Of a DNA stretch of 64,000 bases, positions 18,957-29,078 are shown one piece after another (positions within the stretch are counted from its first letter, which is position 1; every line of letters begins with the position of its first letter). This stretch comes from Bartonella sp. HY038 (GTDB lineage Bacteria > Pseudomonadota > Alphaproteobacteria > Rhizobiales > Rhizobiaceae): NCBI RefSeq assembly GCF_014117425.1, contig NZ_CP059725.1, positions 1,860,001 to 1,924,000 on the forward strand, written 5' to 3'. The translations under genes were made by a program, and so were the position numbers. The notes under the pieces are model-generated. The model did not search any database and was not told where the DNA came from. It was given only the letters and a program-made list of their open reading frames with translations.

Positions 18957-19533
18957 AAAATCTACAACCCCACGAATTTCAATATGCAGTAATATTGCAG
19001 CTATAAACTAAATAAATAGAATATTTCAAGTTCAGCATGATCAATAATTTTTCACCCAACCGTCAATAACATTATTTGATAGCTGCGCCAATCATGGCAG
19101 ATTTTGCGAATATATTTATATTATCACCAAGAAGCATAATTATCACCTATTATTGAAGAGAAAAGCAGCGCAAAAAACAAACTAAAATTTTGCAGCTATA
19201 TTTATCACCATTTAGATTAAAGCCAGTTTCATAAAGTCAAAAGCTATTGCTTTTATTAAGCATTTTTAAAGATACATCCTTAAGGCGAAAAATAACTTTA
19301 AAAAAATTTTAATGAAATCTAGGCTTAGATCATCATGTTTTTCAAAGCCTCCGCGATTATCTCATGAACAAATCAGGATATGGGCTTGTCTTTTTCCTGT
19401 CATCACACCACATTATCCTATAAGAATCGGAAAAATTATTGCTTGCAATGACCACTCATAAATGGTCGACTGCTAGCCAATAAATGAATAATTCCGTTTT
19501 TGAGTTATAAAATCATTTAAGGAGATAGATGAG
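18957..19533. other. Divergent intergenic region upstream of sodB
   Basis: 577 bp, very AT-rich, between the divergent DUF1624 and sodB genes. No gene, terminator or RNA family was recognised. A near-palindrome, ATCTAGGCTTAGAT, lies at about 19317-19330. Confidence 0.45.
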
Positions 19534-20130
19534 ATGGCTTTTGAATTACCCGAGCTTCCATATGCCTATGATGCATTAGGGCCATATATGTCACGTGAGA
19601 CTTTAGAATATCACCACGACAAGCATCATCTTGCTTATGTCACAGCAGGTAACAACCTTATCAAGGATTCTGGCTTTGAAGGTAAAAGCCTTGAAGAGGT
19701 GGTTAAAGGTAGCTATGGCAAAAACCAACCATTATTCAATAATGCCGGCCAGCATTATAACCACACATTGTTCTGGCAATGGATGAAAAAAAATGGCGGC
19801 GGCAATAAATTGCCAGAAAAGCTAGCAAAAGCAATTGAAAGCGATTTAGGCGGTTTTGATAAATTCCGCGCCGATTTTATTGCCGCAGGCGTCGGTCAAT
19901 TCGGCTCTGGTTGGGCTTGGGTTGCTGTTAAAGATGGCAAGCTTGAAATCATGAAAACACCAAATGGTGAAAACCCACTCGTGCATGGTGCAACACCAAT
20001 TCTTGGTGTCGATGTTTGGGAACATTCCTATTATATCGATTACCGCAATGCTCGTCCTAAATATCTTGAAGCATTTATCGACAATCTCATCAATTGGGAT
20101 TTCGTGCTTGAGCTTTACGAAAAAGCATAA
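19534..20130 (+). CDS. sodB: Superoxide dismutase, iron type
   Basis: Dismutates superoxide to hydrogen peroxide and oxygen in the cytoplasm. Metal ligands are visible: His27 (EYHHDKHH), His77 (QHYNHTLFW), Asp160 and His164 (DVWEHSYYIDY). Gln73 in the AGQHYNH segment sits at the position that marks iron-type enzymes, where manganese types have Gly. Length (198) is normal. AAGGAGATAG precedes the ATG. A strong terminator follows. Confidence 0.93.
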   Translation: MAFELPELPYAYDALGPYMSRETLEYHHDKHHLAYVTAGNNLIKDSGFEGKSLEEVVKGSYGKNQPLFNNAGQHYNHTLFWQWMKKNGGGNKLPEKLAKAIESDLGGFDKFRADFIAAGVGQFGSGWAWVAVKDGKLEIMKTPNGENPLVHGATPILGVDVWEHSYYIDYRNARPKYLEAFIDNLINWDFVLELYEKA

Positions 20131-20163
20131 GTTTACTCGTTAAGCTGAATAGATTTATAAATG

Positions 20164-20204
20164 AAAAATCCAGATTATTGTTACAATAATCTGGATTTTT
20201 TATT
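20164..20204 (+). terminator. Intrinsic terminator after sodB
   Basis: A 16-bp perfect stem (AAAAATCCAGATTATT / AATAATCTGGATTTTT) with a 5-nt loop, continuing into TTTTTTATTTT. It lies 34 bp past the sodB stop. Confidence 0.9.
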
Positions 20205-20633
20205 TTAACATCATCATTTAAACTGGCATCAATATTGTACAATAACCTTTTAGAGTTATGTATATTCACCCACGATATTTTATTGATTTACAAAAATCGC
20301 CGAATTATTTTAAATTAAGACAGCAAAAAAACTTGCGTTAAAAGTAGCATAAAGCCAAAATAAATAGATTATCAATTTTAATTAACGGATAGGCATTAGC
20401 CTTTTATCTTTTCTATTTCGTATATTTATACTTGATCTTTCATAGTAAATATTTTCATATGACACACATTAAATGTATATGATTTATATTGAGTACCATT
20501 ATTTTTAAATGCAGATAAAAAATATTGAATAATGCAAATACTCAAACTGTTAGTTATGCCAAAAGTTCAAGAATTTGGTAATTTAAATGAAAATACCAAG
20601 TACTACAGCTAATAGAAAAGGGAGTTTAACATA
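20205..20633. other. AT-rich intergenic region before the orphan ORF
   Basis: About 430 bp of very AT-rich sequence with no recognised gene, RNA or repeat. It should contain the promoter of the small gene at 20634. Confidence 0.45.
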
Positions 20634-20981
20634 ATGGCGACGATTGATGTAGATTTTAATAGTATGAAATACGAAGATAATTATATTTATATTGCCGCTT
20701 CTATTAGCTATCCGATTGAACAATATGGCTCTGTATCATTTCAAAATAATTTGCCAACAACAAGTGATGAACCAAATGGAGTTGTTAAATTTCAATTGGG
20801 ACTAACAAAAGGGGTATTTTTCTTTAAAAATGTTGAATATGTTGTCTTTGTTGATAATTCTCTTATTTTTAAATTGAAAGATCGTCAAGAAAACTTCCTT
20901 TTAATAAAAAATATCCCTTATGAAGAATATGAAAAATCGCGAGAGGCATTTCGCTCTTGGGGAATAGAAGTTCGAAATTAA
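20634..20981 (+). CDS. Hypothetical protein, 115 residues
   Basis: Not recognised. The frame has a good AGGGAG ribosome binding site 8 nt before the ATG. It encodes a soluble, aromatic-rich protein without signal peptide or membrane segment, predicted by eye as mostly beta strand (alternating YIYIAASISYP, VEYVVFVDNSLIFKL) and ending in a charged helix (YEEYEKSREAFRSWG). Its codon use is more AT-rich than valS and sodB on either side, and it is flanked by long non-coding spacers. Together these suggest acquired cargo, such as an immunity or toxin-system partner, but nothing in the sequence proves it. Confidence 0.6.
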   Translation: MATIDVDFNSMKYEDNYIYIAASISYPIEQYGSVSFQNNLPTTSDEPNGVVKFQLGLTKGVFFFKNVEYVVFVDNSLIFKLKDRQENFLLIKNIPYEEYEKSREAFRSWGIEVRN

Positions 20982-21151
20982 TTTTGTTTTATAGTGGCAC
21001 TCTTGATTTTTTGCAAAAGTTAAATGATTAAGAGCAGCGGTTATAAATGATGACTCACTTCAACCTTTTGGATTTTTAAGTACTAGCTGCAGTGAGCACG
21101 CCCATTTATGACTGACGCAATTAAATAGACGCACTCTAAAGCCAGTTTATT

Positions 21152-23875
21152 TTACCCAAGGCGAGCAAGTGCCTTTTCCAGCTTTTCACGCTCTTGCGAA
21201 CATTCTTCCAAACGAGCGCGCTCAGTTTCCACTACATCAGGACGCGCATTGGCAACAAATTTTTCATTATTGAGTTTTGAAGATAGTTTGCCAATCTCAA
21301 TATCGATTTTACCAATGCTTTTATTAAGGCGGGCACGCTCGGCATCAAAATCAATCAAGCTGCCAAGCGGAAGCGAGAAAGTAACGCCGCCGAGCACGGT
21401 TTGCGCTGCTTGCTCTGGTGCAACATTGGCAAGGGTGATGCTTTCCAAACGGGCAAGGCGTTTTAAAGCGACTTCATGACGCTCTAACCGATCTTTAGTC
21501 AGCTGATCGGCTTCAAGCACAACCAAGGGTGCCATAGCACCGGCAGAAACGTTCATTTCTACCCGTAGCGAGCGAATACCAGATACAACATCAATCAACC
21601 AATTAATATCATCAGCAGCTTCTTTATCCTGATAATCAATGCTTGGCCACTTCGTCACAACCAGCATTGCATCGCGGCTTTGCCCCTCACCTGCGGTATG
21701 GGCCCATAATTCTTCCGTGATAAATGGCATAAATGGGTGCAACAGCTTATAAATCTCATCCAAGCACCAAGCAACGCAAGCTCGTGTTTCTTGCTTTTGC
21801 ATTTCATCATCGCCGAGAAATACTGGCTTAATAAGCTCCAAATACCAATCACAGAAGAAATTCCAGACAAAACGATATAAGCTTGCTGCTGCGTCATTAA
21901 AGCGGTAGCTTTCAATACCGCTCGTCACTTCAGCAACTGTGCGGCTCAATTCTGTCAAAATCCAGCGATTAAGCGATAGGTTAACATTTTCTGGCTTAAA
22001 ATTGTGGTCATGAGCTGCACCATTCATTTCAGCAAAGCGTGTTGCGTTCCACAATTTGGTAGCAAAATTGCGATAACCGGCAATACGGGTTGGGTCAAGC
22101 TTAACATCCCTGCCCTGCGCTGCCATAATAGCCAAGGTAAAGCGCAAAGCATCTGCACCATATTCATCCATCAGTTCTAAAGGATTAATTACATTACCTT
22201 TAGCCTTAGACATTTTAGCACCATCTTTATCACGCACCAACGCATGCATATAAATGGTATCAAAAGGCACTTCATCCATGAAATGAATGCCCATCATCAT
22301 CATACGAGCAATCCAAAAGAACAAAATATCAAAACCAGTAACCACCACACTGGTTGGATAATAGGTCGCAAGCTCTGCAGTCTTTTCCGGCCAACCCATG
22401 GTGGAAAAAGGCCAAAGTGCGGATGAAAACCATGTATCGAGTACATCTTCATCGCGCTTTAACTCAACCACTTCTCCATAATGCTTTTGGGCTGCTTCAA
22501 ACGCTTCTGCTTCGCTTTTTTCTACAAAAATATGACCATCAGGGCCATACCAAGCTGGAATTTGATGTCCCCACCATAATTGGCGTGAAATGCACCATGG
22601 CTCAATATTTTCCATCCAATGATAATAAGTTTTATCCCAATTAGCTGGAATAATTGCGGTGCGACCACTGCGAACGGCTTCAATAGCAGGCTTTGCCAAT
22701 TCTCCTGCATTAACATACCATTGGTCGGTCAATAAAGGTTCAATCGGCACGCCACCACGGTCCCCATGGGGAACCTTATGAAGATGCGCTTCAATCTTGG
22801 CAAGATAACCAGCTTCTTCCATCATCTCAATAATAAGCTTGCGCGCGGCAAAACGATCCATGCCGTCAAGCTGATCTAAAAGCTGATTAAGCGTATCAAC
22901 CTGCTGCAATCCTTCCATAAAACCTTCATTACCGCGCAAGGTAATTTTAGCGTCTGGCGTCATGATGTTAATAGCACGTAAATTATTGCGCTTACCAACT
23001 TCAAAATCGTTAAAATCATGGGCAGGGGTAATTTTCACCGCGCCAGAACCTGCCTCAGGGTCTGCATAATCATCGCCAACAATTTTTAACTTACGACCAA
23101 CAAACGGCAAAATCGCATATGTACCAATTAAAGCCTTATAGCGTGGGTCTTCAGGATTAACCGCAATACCACTATCGCCAAGCATAGTTTCTGGACGAGT
23201 GGTTGCAACCACGATAAAGCTTTTTTCATCTTCAACATTAAAGGTCTTGCCTTCAAGTGGATAACGGAAATGCCATAAATTGCCATTAACCTCGCGCGGC
23301 TCCACCTCAAGATCCGAAATGGCAGTATTAAGCTTTGGATCCCAATTAACAAGACGCTTATCTTTATAAATAAGACCTTGGCGATGCAAAGTTACAAAAA
23401 CTTCTAATACCGCTTTAGAAAGCCCCTCATCCATTGTAAAGCGTTCACGCGACCAGTCACAAGATGCACCAAGACGGCGTAATTGATTGGCAATCATACC
23501 ACCTGATTCATCCCGCCATTGCCAAATGCGCTCGACAAATTTTGTCCGCCCCATATCTCTGCGGCCTGGCTCCTTGCGCTCTGCCAATTGGCGCTCCACC
23601 ACCATTTGGGTTGCAATACCAGCATGATCCATACCTGGTTGCCAAAGCACATTTTTGCCGCGCATTCGTTCAAAACGAACCAAAATATCTTGAATGGTAT
23701 TATTGAGCGCATGGCCCATATGCAGCGAGCCAGTAACATTTGGCGGAGGAATAACGATTGCAAAAGCTTCAGCACCTGGTTTTGAACCTGCACCTGCTTT
23801 AAAAGAACCTTTATCTTCCCACTCTTTAGCAATACGTGGCTCGATGGCTTGTGAATCATAATTTTTTTCAAGCAT
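21152..23875 (-). CDS. valS: Valyl-tRNA synthetase
   Basis: Charges tRNA-Val in the cytoplasm. A class I synthetase of 907 residues: the HIGH-type motif is PPPNVTGSLHMGHAL (~residues 43-57), the KMSKS-type motif is AKMSKAKGNV (~residue 553), an editing domain lies between, and the C-terminal coiled-coil arm starts near residue 845 (DFDAERARLNKSIGKID). Family length and order are normal. It is on the same strand as pssA, 91 bp downstream of it. Confidence 0.97.
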   Translation of the reverse strand: MLEKNYDSQAIEPRIAKEWEDKGSFKAGAGSKPGAEAFAIVIPPPNVTGSLHMGHALNNTIQDILVRFERMRGKNVLWQPGMDHAGIATQMVVERQLAERKEPGRRDMGRTKFVERIWQWRDESGGMIANQLRRLGASCDWSRERFTMDEGLSKAVLEVFVTLHRQGLIYKDKRLVNWDPKLNTAISDLEVEPREVNGNLWHFRYPLEGKTFNVEDEKSFIVVATTRPETMLGDSGIAVNPEDPRYKALIGTYAILPFVGRKLKIVGDDYADPEAGSGAVKITPAHDFNDFEVGKRNNLRAINIMTPDAKITLRGNEGFMEGLQQVDTLNQLLDQLDGMDRFAARKLIIEMMEEAGYLAKIEAHLHKVPHGDRGGVPIEPLLTDQWYVNAGELAKPAIEAVRSGRTAIIPANWDKTYYHWMENIEPWCISRQLWWGHQIPAWYGPDGHIFVEKSEAEAFEAAQKHYGEVVELKRDEDVLDTWFSSALWPFSTMGWPEKTAELATYYPTSVVVTGFDILFFWIARMMMMGIHFMDEVPFDTIYMHALVRDKDGAKMSKAKGNVINPLELMDEYGADALRFTLAIMAAQGRDVKLDPTRIAGYRNFATKLWNATRFAEMNGAAHDHNFKPENVNLSLNRWILTELSRTVAEVTSGIESYRFNDAAASLYRFVWNFFCDWYLELIKPVFLGDDEMQKQETRACVAWCLDEIYKLLHPFMPFITEELWAHTAGEGQSRDAMLVVTKWPSIDYQDKEAADDINWLIDVVSGIRSLRVEMNVSAGAMAPLVVLEADQLTKDRLERHEVALKRLARLESITLANVAPEQAAQTVLGGVTFSLPLGSLIDFDAERARLNKSIGKIDIEIGKLSSKLNNEKFVANARPDVVETERARLEECSQEREKLEKALARLG

Positions 23876-23966
23876 TTTTTATCCGATTCGATTCTACTAA
23901 TTGAGCATCGGCCAATATGGCCAGCAATTTGCTCATTGCATTTTAATTAAATTTGCAGCTCATATT

Positions 23967-24806
23967 TTATGACGGCGCAATATCTTTGTCAAAATTACGC
24001 AGTTTTTCTTTTTGTTCTTGGCGATGATAAGTGAAAACACTGATCGGCAAAAAAATAAGATATAAAAAGGCCGATATAGTAAGTGTAAGCCATGTATAGC
24101 TCACCAATAAAACAACATAGGCAACGATCACCAACATAAGCGGCACAACAATATCACGACGCACACCTTTACCGATAGATTTGCCATTATAAACCGGTAA
24201 TTTTGATACCATCAAAAAGGCAATAGCTAAGGTGTAAATGCTGAAAATAACGCCTGTGACATGATTAACCGGCAAATCAAAAGCACCAAGATAAATGGGT
24301 AGAACCAACAGGCAACCACCTGCAGGGGCTGGAATGCCTACAAAATAGTGCTTTTGCCAATCTGGCGTATCGTGACGCTCCAATGCGACATTGAAGCGGG
24401 CAAGGCGTAAACAACAAGCAACACAATAGACAACCGCAGCCATCCAACCAAAATTACGTGCTTGATCTAGAATATAGATATAACAGATAATTGCCGGCGC
24501 AACGCCAAAATTTATCGCATCAGCTAGCGAATCCATCTGTTCACCAAAAGGCGAAGAGCCGTTCATCAAGCGCGCAATACGACCATCAATGCCATCAAGA
24601 ACCGCAGCAATAAGCATCATGAAGATTGCACTTTCAAAACGGTGCTCAATCGCCATACGAATGCTGCTTAAACCCGCAACAATGGCTAAAACGGTAATAA
24701 CATTGGGAACAAGATAGCGCATAGCAATCGGCGCACGGCGCTTATGATGCTCGCTTTCACTATTATTATCTGGTTCAAAAGGAGGAAATGGCGATGCACT
24801 TTTCAT
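23967..24806 (-). CDS. pssA: CDP-diacylglycerol--serine O-phosphatidyltransferase
   Basis: Makes phosphatidylserine from CDP-diacylglycerol and serine at the inner membrane. The CDP-alcohol phosphotransferase motif DG-x2-AR-x8-G-x3-D-x3-D is present as DGRIARLMNGSSPFGEQMD followed by SLAD (~residues 73-95). About eight membrane segments follow a charged N-terminus. Its ATG lies 4 bp after the psd stop, so the two form an operon that produces phosphatidylethanolamine. Confidence 0.94.
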   Translation of the reverse strand: MKSASPFPPFEPDNNSESEHHKRRAPIAMRYLVPNVITVLAIVAGLSSIRMAIEHRFESAIFMMLIAAVLDGIDGRIARLMNGSSPFGEQMDSLADAINFGVAPAIICYIYILDQARNFGWMAAVVYCVACCLRLARFNVALERHDTPDWQKHYFVGIPAPAGGCLLVLPIYLGAFDLPVNHVTGVIFSIYTLAIAFLMVSKLPVYNGKSIGKGVRRDIVVPLMLVIVAYVVLLVSYTWLTLTISAFLYLIFLPISVFTYHRQEQKEKLRNFDKDIAPS

Positions 24807-24810
24807 GTCG

Positions 24811-25509
24811 TCAATCCATTCTAAAATCAGTTAGGCTTTCGCCATTATCGAACATTGCCAAAACCGTTTCACCGGCAACCGCCGTTTGACCAACCCCAAC
24901 ACGTATATTGGCATTTTTAGGCAAATAAACATCAAGACGCGATCCAAAACGAATAAGACCAAAACGCTTACCAGTTTCAAGCTCTGCACCATCATGAACC
25001 CACCACACAATACGCCTTGCTACAAGGCCAGCCACTTGCACAACGCCAATATCGCCATGCTTCGTTTCAAGCACAACACAATTGCGCTCATTGGTTTCAC
25101 TCGCCTTATCAAGTTCGGCATTAGCAAATTTACCAGGACGATAAACCATAGATTTAATTTTACCATCTATTGGAATACGGTTAACATGGCAGGAAAATAC
25201 ATTCATAAACACCGAAATACGAATAACTGGTTCATCGCCAAGATTAAGTTCTTTAGGCGCTATCATTTCACCAACAAAAGAAATTTTACCATCTGCTGGG
25301 CTAACAACTAATCCCTCAGCAACTGGCGTAAAACGCTCTGGATCGCGAAAGAAATAAATACACCAAATTGTCAGTACCAAACCTACCCAAAAAAGTGGAG
25401 CCCATGCCCAACCAAGGAGCAGTGAAACCACAAAAAACACCGCAATAAATGGATAGCCTTCTTTATGAATAGGCACAAAATTATTGCCTATGGAACGCAT
25501 GATACTCAT
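24811..25509 (-). CDS. psd: Phosphatidylserine decarboxylase
   Basis: Converts phosphatidylserine to phosphatidylethanolamine. This is the short (232-residue) form. Self-cleavage should occur at Gly189-Ser190 in the segment [14 protein letters not shown], where the serine becomes the pyruvoyl group. Two hydrophobic segments lie near the N-terminus (~residues 20-53). AGGATTATCA precedes ATG 25509. It is the first gene of the psd-pssA operon. Confidence 0.94.
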   Translation of the reverse strand: MSIMRSIGNNFVPIHKEGYPFIAVFFVVSLLLGWAWAPLFWVGLVLTIWCIYFFRDPERFTPVAEGLVVSPADGKISFVGEMIAPKELNLGDEPVIRISVFMNVFSCHVNRIPIDGKIKSMVYRPGKFANAELDKASETNERNCVVLETKHGDIGVVQVAGLVARRIVWWVHDGAELETGKRFGLIRFGSRLDVYLPKNANIRVGVGQTAVAGETVLAMFDNGESLTDFRMD

Positions 25510-25803
25510 TGATAATCCTGTCTTCTTTAAAATCTGGCGGATTAAGCAATCTTAAAACCAGATCCAATATTATAATTATCTTTCAATTAGCAGACTATGA
25601 AAGCATGCGCAAAAAGATAAATGATTTATGTTGGTTTTGTGCGGTCTACATAAGGTAAAATGCACATTTTTTTGGTAATAAACAGTATTTTTTGCCTAAA
25701 TGAAACAATCAAAAGCAAAAAGGCCAATTCAAGTTACTGAAATGACCTTTTCACAATATTAGATTGCATAACCTTTTAAACAAGCTGCGTCGATAATATC
25801 AAC
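25510..25803 (-). other. Spacer between the ABC exporter and psd
   Basis: 294 bp holding the terminator of the upstream ABC exporter gene (25718-25751) and presumably the psd-pssA promoter. The rest is AT-rich and unremarkable. Confidence 0.45.
25718..25751 (-). terminator. Terminator after the ABC exporter
   Basis: An imperfect 15-position stem (three mismatches) with a short loop. On the reverse strand the closing AAAAGG/CCTTTT is followed by TTTTTGCTTTTG. It lies 53 bp past the ABC exporter stop. Confidence 0.6.
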
Positions 25804-27711
25804 CTATAAGGCAGGTTCGCCGCGATCAATTACGCCGAGATCATCATTTTCACGCATTTCACGCAATTTTTGCTCAACCTCAGTCGCCTCTCGTTGGCGT
25901 TTCCACATTGATGCATAAAGGCCATTTTCATCAAGCAGCTCTTGATGTCTGCCGCGCTCAACAATTTTGCCACTTTTTAAAACCAATATTTCATCGGCAT
26001 TAATAATTGTCGATAGGCGGTGGGCGATCACAAGGGTTGTACGATTCTTACTCACCAATTCAAGCGCTTGCTGAATATCCTGTTCGGTTGCCGTATCAAG
26101 CGCGGAGGTTGCTTCATCTAAAATGAGAATCGGCGGCGCTTTTAAAATCGTACGAGCAATAGCGATACGCTGTTTTTCGCCGCCCGATAATTTCAAACCG
26201 CGCTCCCCAACCATAGCATTATAGCCTTGCGGCAAATTTTCGATAAAATCTGAAATTTGGGCAAGTTCTGCCGCCCGCCTCACTTCTTCAAAACTCGCGT
26301 CGGGCCGACCATAGCGAATATTATAGGCAATAGTGTCATTAAAAAGCACTGTATCTTGCGGCACCATTCCAATAGCATGGCGAAGACTTTGCTGAGTTAC
26401 ATTGCGGACATCTTGTCCATCGATGGTAACGGAACCAGATTGAACATCATAAAACCGAAATAAAAGCCGCGAAATAGTAGATTTACCGGCCCCCGATGGT
26501 CCAACAATTGCCACGGTTTTGCCGCTTGGCACTTCAAAGCTTATACCTTTTAAAATGGCTCTATCTTCATCATATGCAAATTTGACCTCATCAAAACGAA
26601 TTGTTCCCCCCTCAACCTTCAAGGGCTTTGCATCCGCTTTGTCAGTAATTTCTTGCGGAACATCTAAAAGATCAAACATCTGCTCAATATCGGTTAGGCC
26701 TTGGCGCACTTCTCGATAAATAAAGCCAATAAAATTCATTGGAATGGAAAGCTGGATCATGAGCGTATTAATGAAAACGAAATCACCAATCGTTTGGGTA
26801 CCATTGGCAATTTCACGCACGGAAAGCACCATCATCATCATTAAGCCAGCACCAAAAATTAACGCTTGGCCAAAATTAAGCCAGCCAAGTGATATCCACG
26901 TCTTGACGGCGGCTATTTCATAGCGCTCCATCGATGCGTCAAAACGCTTTGCTTCCATATCCTCATTGCCAAAATATTTCACCGTTTCAAAATTCAACAA
27001 TGAATCGATAGCACGAGTATTAGCTTCGGTGTCTGAATCATTCATTTGTCTTCGAATAGCAATGCGCCAATCGCTGGCTTTGATGGTAAACCACGTATAG
27101 GCAACCACCGTCACAACAACGACAACAACATATTCAAAACCACAGGAAATCCATAAAACAAAGGCTGTTAGCGCAAATTCAAGTAAAGTTGGTGCAGTAT
27201 TTAAAATGGTAAAGCGAACAATCGCTTCGATCCCCTTGGTTCCACGCTCAATTACCCGAGATAACCCACCTGTGCGCCGCTCCAAATGAAAGCGCAGTGA
27301 TAATTGATGCATATGAATAAAGGTTTGATAGGCAAGTTTACGCACCGCATGCTGACCAACGGCGGCAAAAAGCGCATCACGCAATTGATTTAAACCTGCT
27401 TGAATGATGCGGGCAACATTATAAGCAGCAACCAACATTAATGGCGTAACAAGTGCTGGCATCACCCAGTTAGGCGCAACAAATCTGCCACCTAAGGCTT
27501 CGGTTGCATATTTGAAAAAATATGGCACCAAAATAAGCACAAGTTTTGAGGCTACAAGATAAAACAATGCCCATAAAACCCGGCGTTTTAACTTCGGCTG
27601 ATCTGATGGCCACATATAAGGCCAAAGATTATAAAGCGTTTTAAAAGTTGCGCCAGAATCAGCCGAAACCGTCTTACTGCCGTTATTTTTTCCGGCCGAA
27701 CTATCACTCAT
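25804..27711 (-). CDS. ATM1/HMT1-type ABC exporter (half-transporter)
   Basis: A 635-residue homodimeric ABC exporter with an N-terminal six-helix membrane domain (residues ~40-345) and a C-terminal nucleotide-binding domain. Walker A is GPSGAGKST (~residue 418), the signature is LSGGEKQR and Walker B is ILILDEATSALD. The segment LNFETVKYFGNED is the hallmark of the ATM1 group, which moves glutathione-linked species connected with iron-sulphur or heavy-metal handling. It follows the LysM gene by 36 bp on the same strand and is probably co-transcribed. The exact substrate is inferred from family only. Confidence 0.88.
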   Translation of the reverse strand: MSDSSAGKNNGSKTVSADSGATFKTLYNLWPYMWPSDQPKLKRRVLWALFYLVASKLVLILVPYFFKYATEALGGRFVAPNWVMPALVTPLMLVAAYNVARIIQAGLNQLRDALFAAVGQHAVRKLAYQTFIHMHQLSLRFHLERRTGGLSRVIERGTKGIEAIVRFTILNTAPTLLEFALTAFVLWISCGFEYVVVVVVTVVAYTWFTIKASDWRIAIRRQMNDSDTEANTRAIDSLLNFETVKYFGNEDMEAKRFDASMERYEIAAVKTWISLGWLNFGQALIFGAGLMMMMVLSVREIANGTQTIGDFVFINTLMIQLSIPMNFIGFIYREVRQGLTDIEQMFDLLDVPQEITDKADAKPLKVEGGTIRFDEVKFAYDEDRAILKGISFEVPSGKTVAIVGPSGAGKSTISRLLFRFYDVQSGSVTIDGQDVRNVTQQSLRHAIGMVPQDTVLFNDTIAYNIRYGRPDASFEEVRRAAELAQISDFIENLPQGYNAMVGERGLKLSGGEKQRIAIARTILKAPPILILDEATSALDTATEQDIQQALELVSKNRTTLVIAHRLSTIINADEILVLKSGKIVERGRHQELLDENGLYASMWKRQREATEVEQKLREMRENDDLGVIDRGEPAL

Positions 27712-27747
27712 TTTTAAATCTTTTTCTAATGCTTGTGCAAAATTGGT

Positions 27748-28710
27748 TTATTGCTTTGATGGCAATGCTAATCTTTGCCCAGCTTGAACATTGTGAGGAT
27801 TTTCCAACACATGTCGGTTCAATTGATATATTTTATCAGCAAAATTATAATCACCATAGAGGCGTTGTGCAATCTGGGAAAGCGTTTCACCTGGGCGAAC
27901 AACCACGGTTTCAACCGGCTTATTGGCAATATAATATTGTTCATTACTTTTATTTAAATTGGAGATTGTAAAAGGCAAAGTAACATTTGCAAATATTTGC
28001 CCCTTTTCATCTAATAATTGCGCCTTTAAAGCATAATCACCTTCTGCAAGCCTGTTGGTGCGCTCGATACAAAAACGCCCCGTTTCTTTAATAAACTCAG
28101 AACCTAATATAAGATCAAGATTGTGGATTGCAACCCGCCGATTTGCCGGCGCATGACCACAGACGATAAAGTGCCCATTTTCGTAAGCAATATATTCAAC
28201 CAAAAAGCCAACCTGCTCTGAAGCGCCGTCATCACCAGATACATTACTTAACGGATAGACAATTCTCTGTGTGCCATTTGGTTCATCAATAATGGCGGTT
28301 ATCGGAGCGTTGCGATCATTATTGATCGTAAGAATTAAAGTTTGAGTGGACGTTGCAGATTGACCATTTTTATCAGTTGAACGCAAAACACAGCGGTATT
28401 CGCCGGTTCCCGGTTTTTTTATAAGGCCAATTTCAAAATTACCTTTTTCCTCAGCTTTCGACTGCCCTAATAATTTGGCACCACATACAAGATCAATTTC
28501 ACTCAAAGGATCAGCTTTACCAGCAATAATAATCCTACCACGCGCATCAACCAAGAAAGAACCAAAAACTGGTGCTGTAACCAATGTTGGAAATGCAACA
28601 ATAGGTTGGGCAACAGCAAAATGCATGTGCCTAGCAGATACTGATAACAAAAAGCTTAGTAGCAATATTATAAAAGCTCTAGCGAAAAATTTAACATCTA
28701 ATATTTGCAA
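27748..28710 (-). CDS. LysM domain protein
   Basis: A 320-residue envelope protein with one N-terminal hydrophobic segment (residues ~8-28, likely a signal anchor), a middle part of beta-sandwich-like repeats (VDARGRIIIAGKADPLSEID; GNFEIGLIKKPGTGEYRC; a later GRFCIERTNRLAEGDYALKA), and a C-terminal LysM domain (residues ~268-317: VRPGETLSQIAQRLYGD, then NVQAGQRL). LysM binds peptidoglycan, so the protein should sit in the periplasm against the wall. Similar LysM proteins are common in Hyphomicrobiales. It is the first gene of a probable operon with the ATM1-type exporter. Confidence 0.8.
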   Translation of the reverse strand: MQILDVKFFARAFIILLLSFLLSVSARHMHFAVAQPIVAFPTLVTAPVFGSFLVDARGRIIIAGKADPLSEIDLVCGAKLLGQSKAEEKGNFEIGLIKKPGTGEYRCVLRSTDKNGQSATSTQTLILTINNDRNAPITAIIDEPNGTQRIVYPLSNVSGDDGASEQVGFLVEYIAYENGHFIVCGHAPANRRVAIHNLDLILGSEFIKETGRFCIERTNRLAEGDYALKAQLLDEKGQIFANVTLPFTISNLNKSNEQYYIANKPVETVVVRPGETLSQIAQRLYGDYNFADKIYQLNRHVLENPHNVQAGQRLALPSKQ

Positions 28711-29078
28711 AGGGTTCTCTTGATAGCTATTATTTAAACGCTTCGATTTGAAGCATTATCCAAAATAGCACAAATATACCTTGAAGGCACCCGCTTCAAG
28801 AAAAATGCTCGAATAAATTGAGGATTACTATCGTTTATTGGTAAAAACTCAAAAGCTAATAAAATACAGTCGATTTTGCGGCATTTGAAAATCTAAGAAA
28901 ATATCCTTATTATAAAGGCCAGACCTTATTATAAATGAAAGACATTTAATTTTAATGAAGCTATGCTCTTGGTTTAAGTTTAGATCACTTCAATCATTGA
29001 GGTAAATTTTAGCGTTAAAAAAGCAGACTATAGAATAAAGCAAAACTAATATCACTTAATCCGGAAAAGGAATAAAAC
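28711..29078. other. Divergent intergenic region, LysM gene / LOG gene
   Basis: 368 bp, AT-rich, carrying promoters in both directions. A 12-bp direct repeat (CCTTATTATAAA) occurs at 28905 and 28924, a 19-bp period. No other structure was recognised. Confidence 0.45.
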
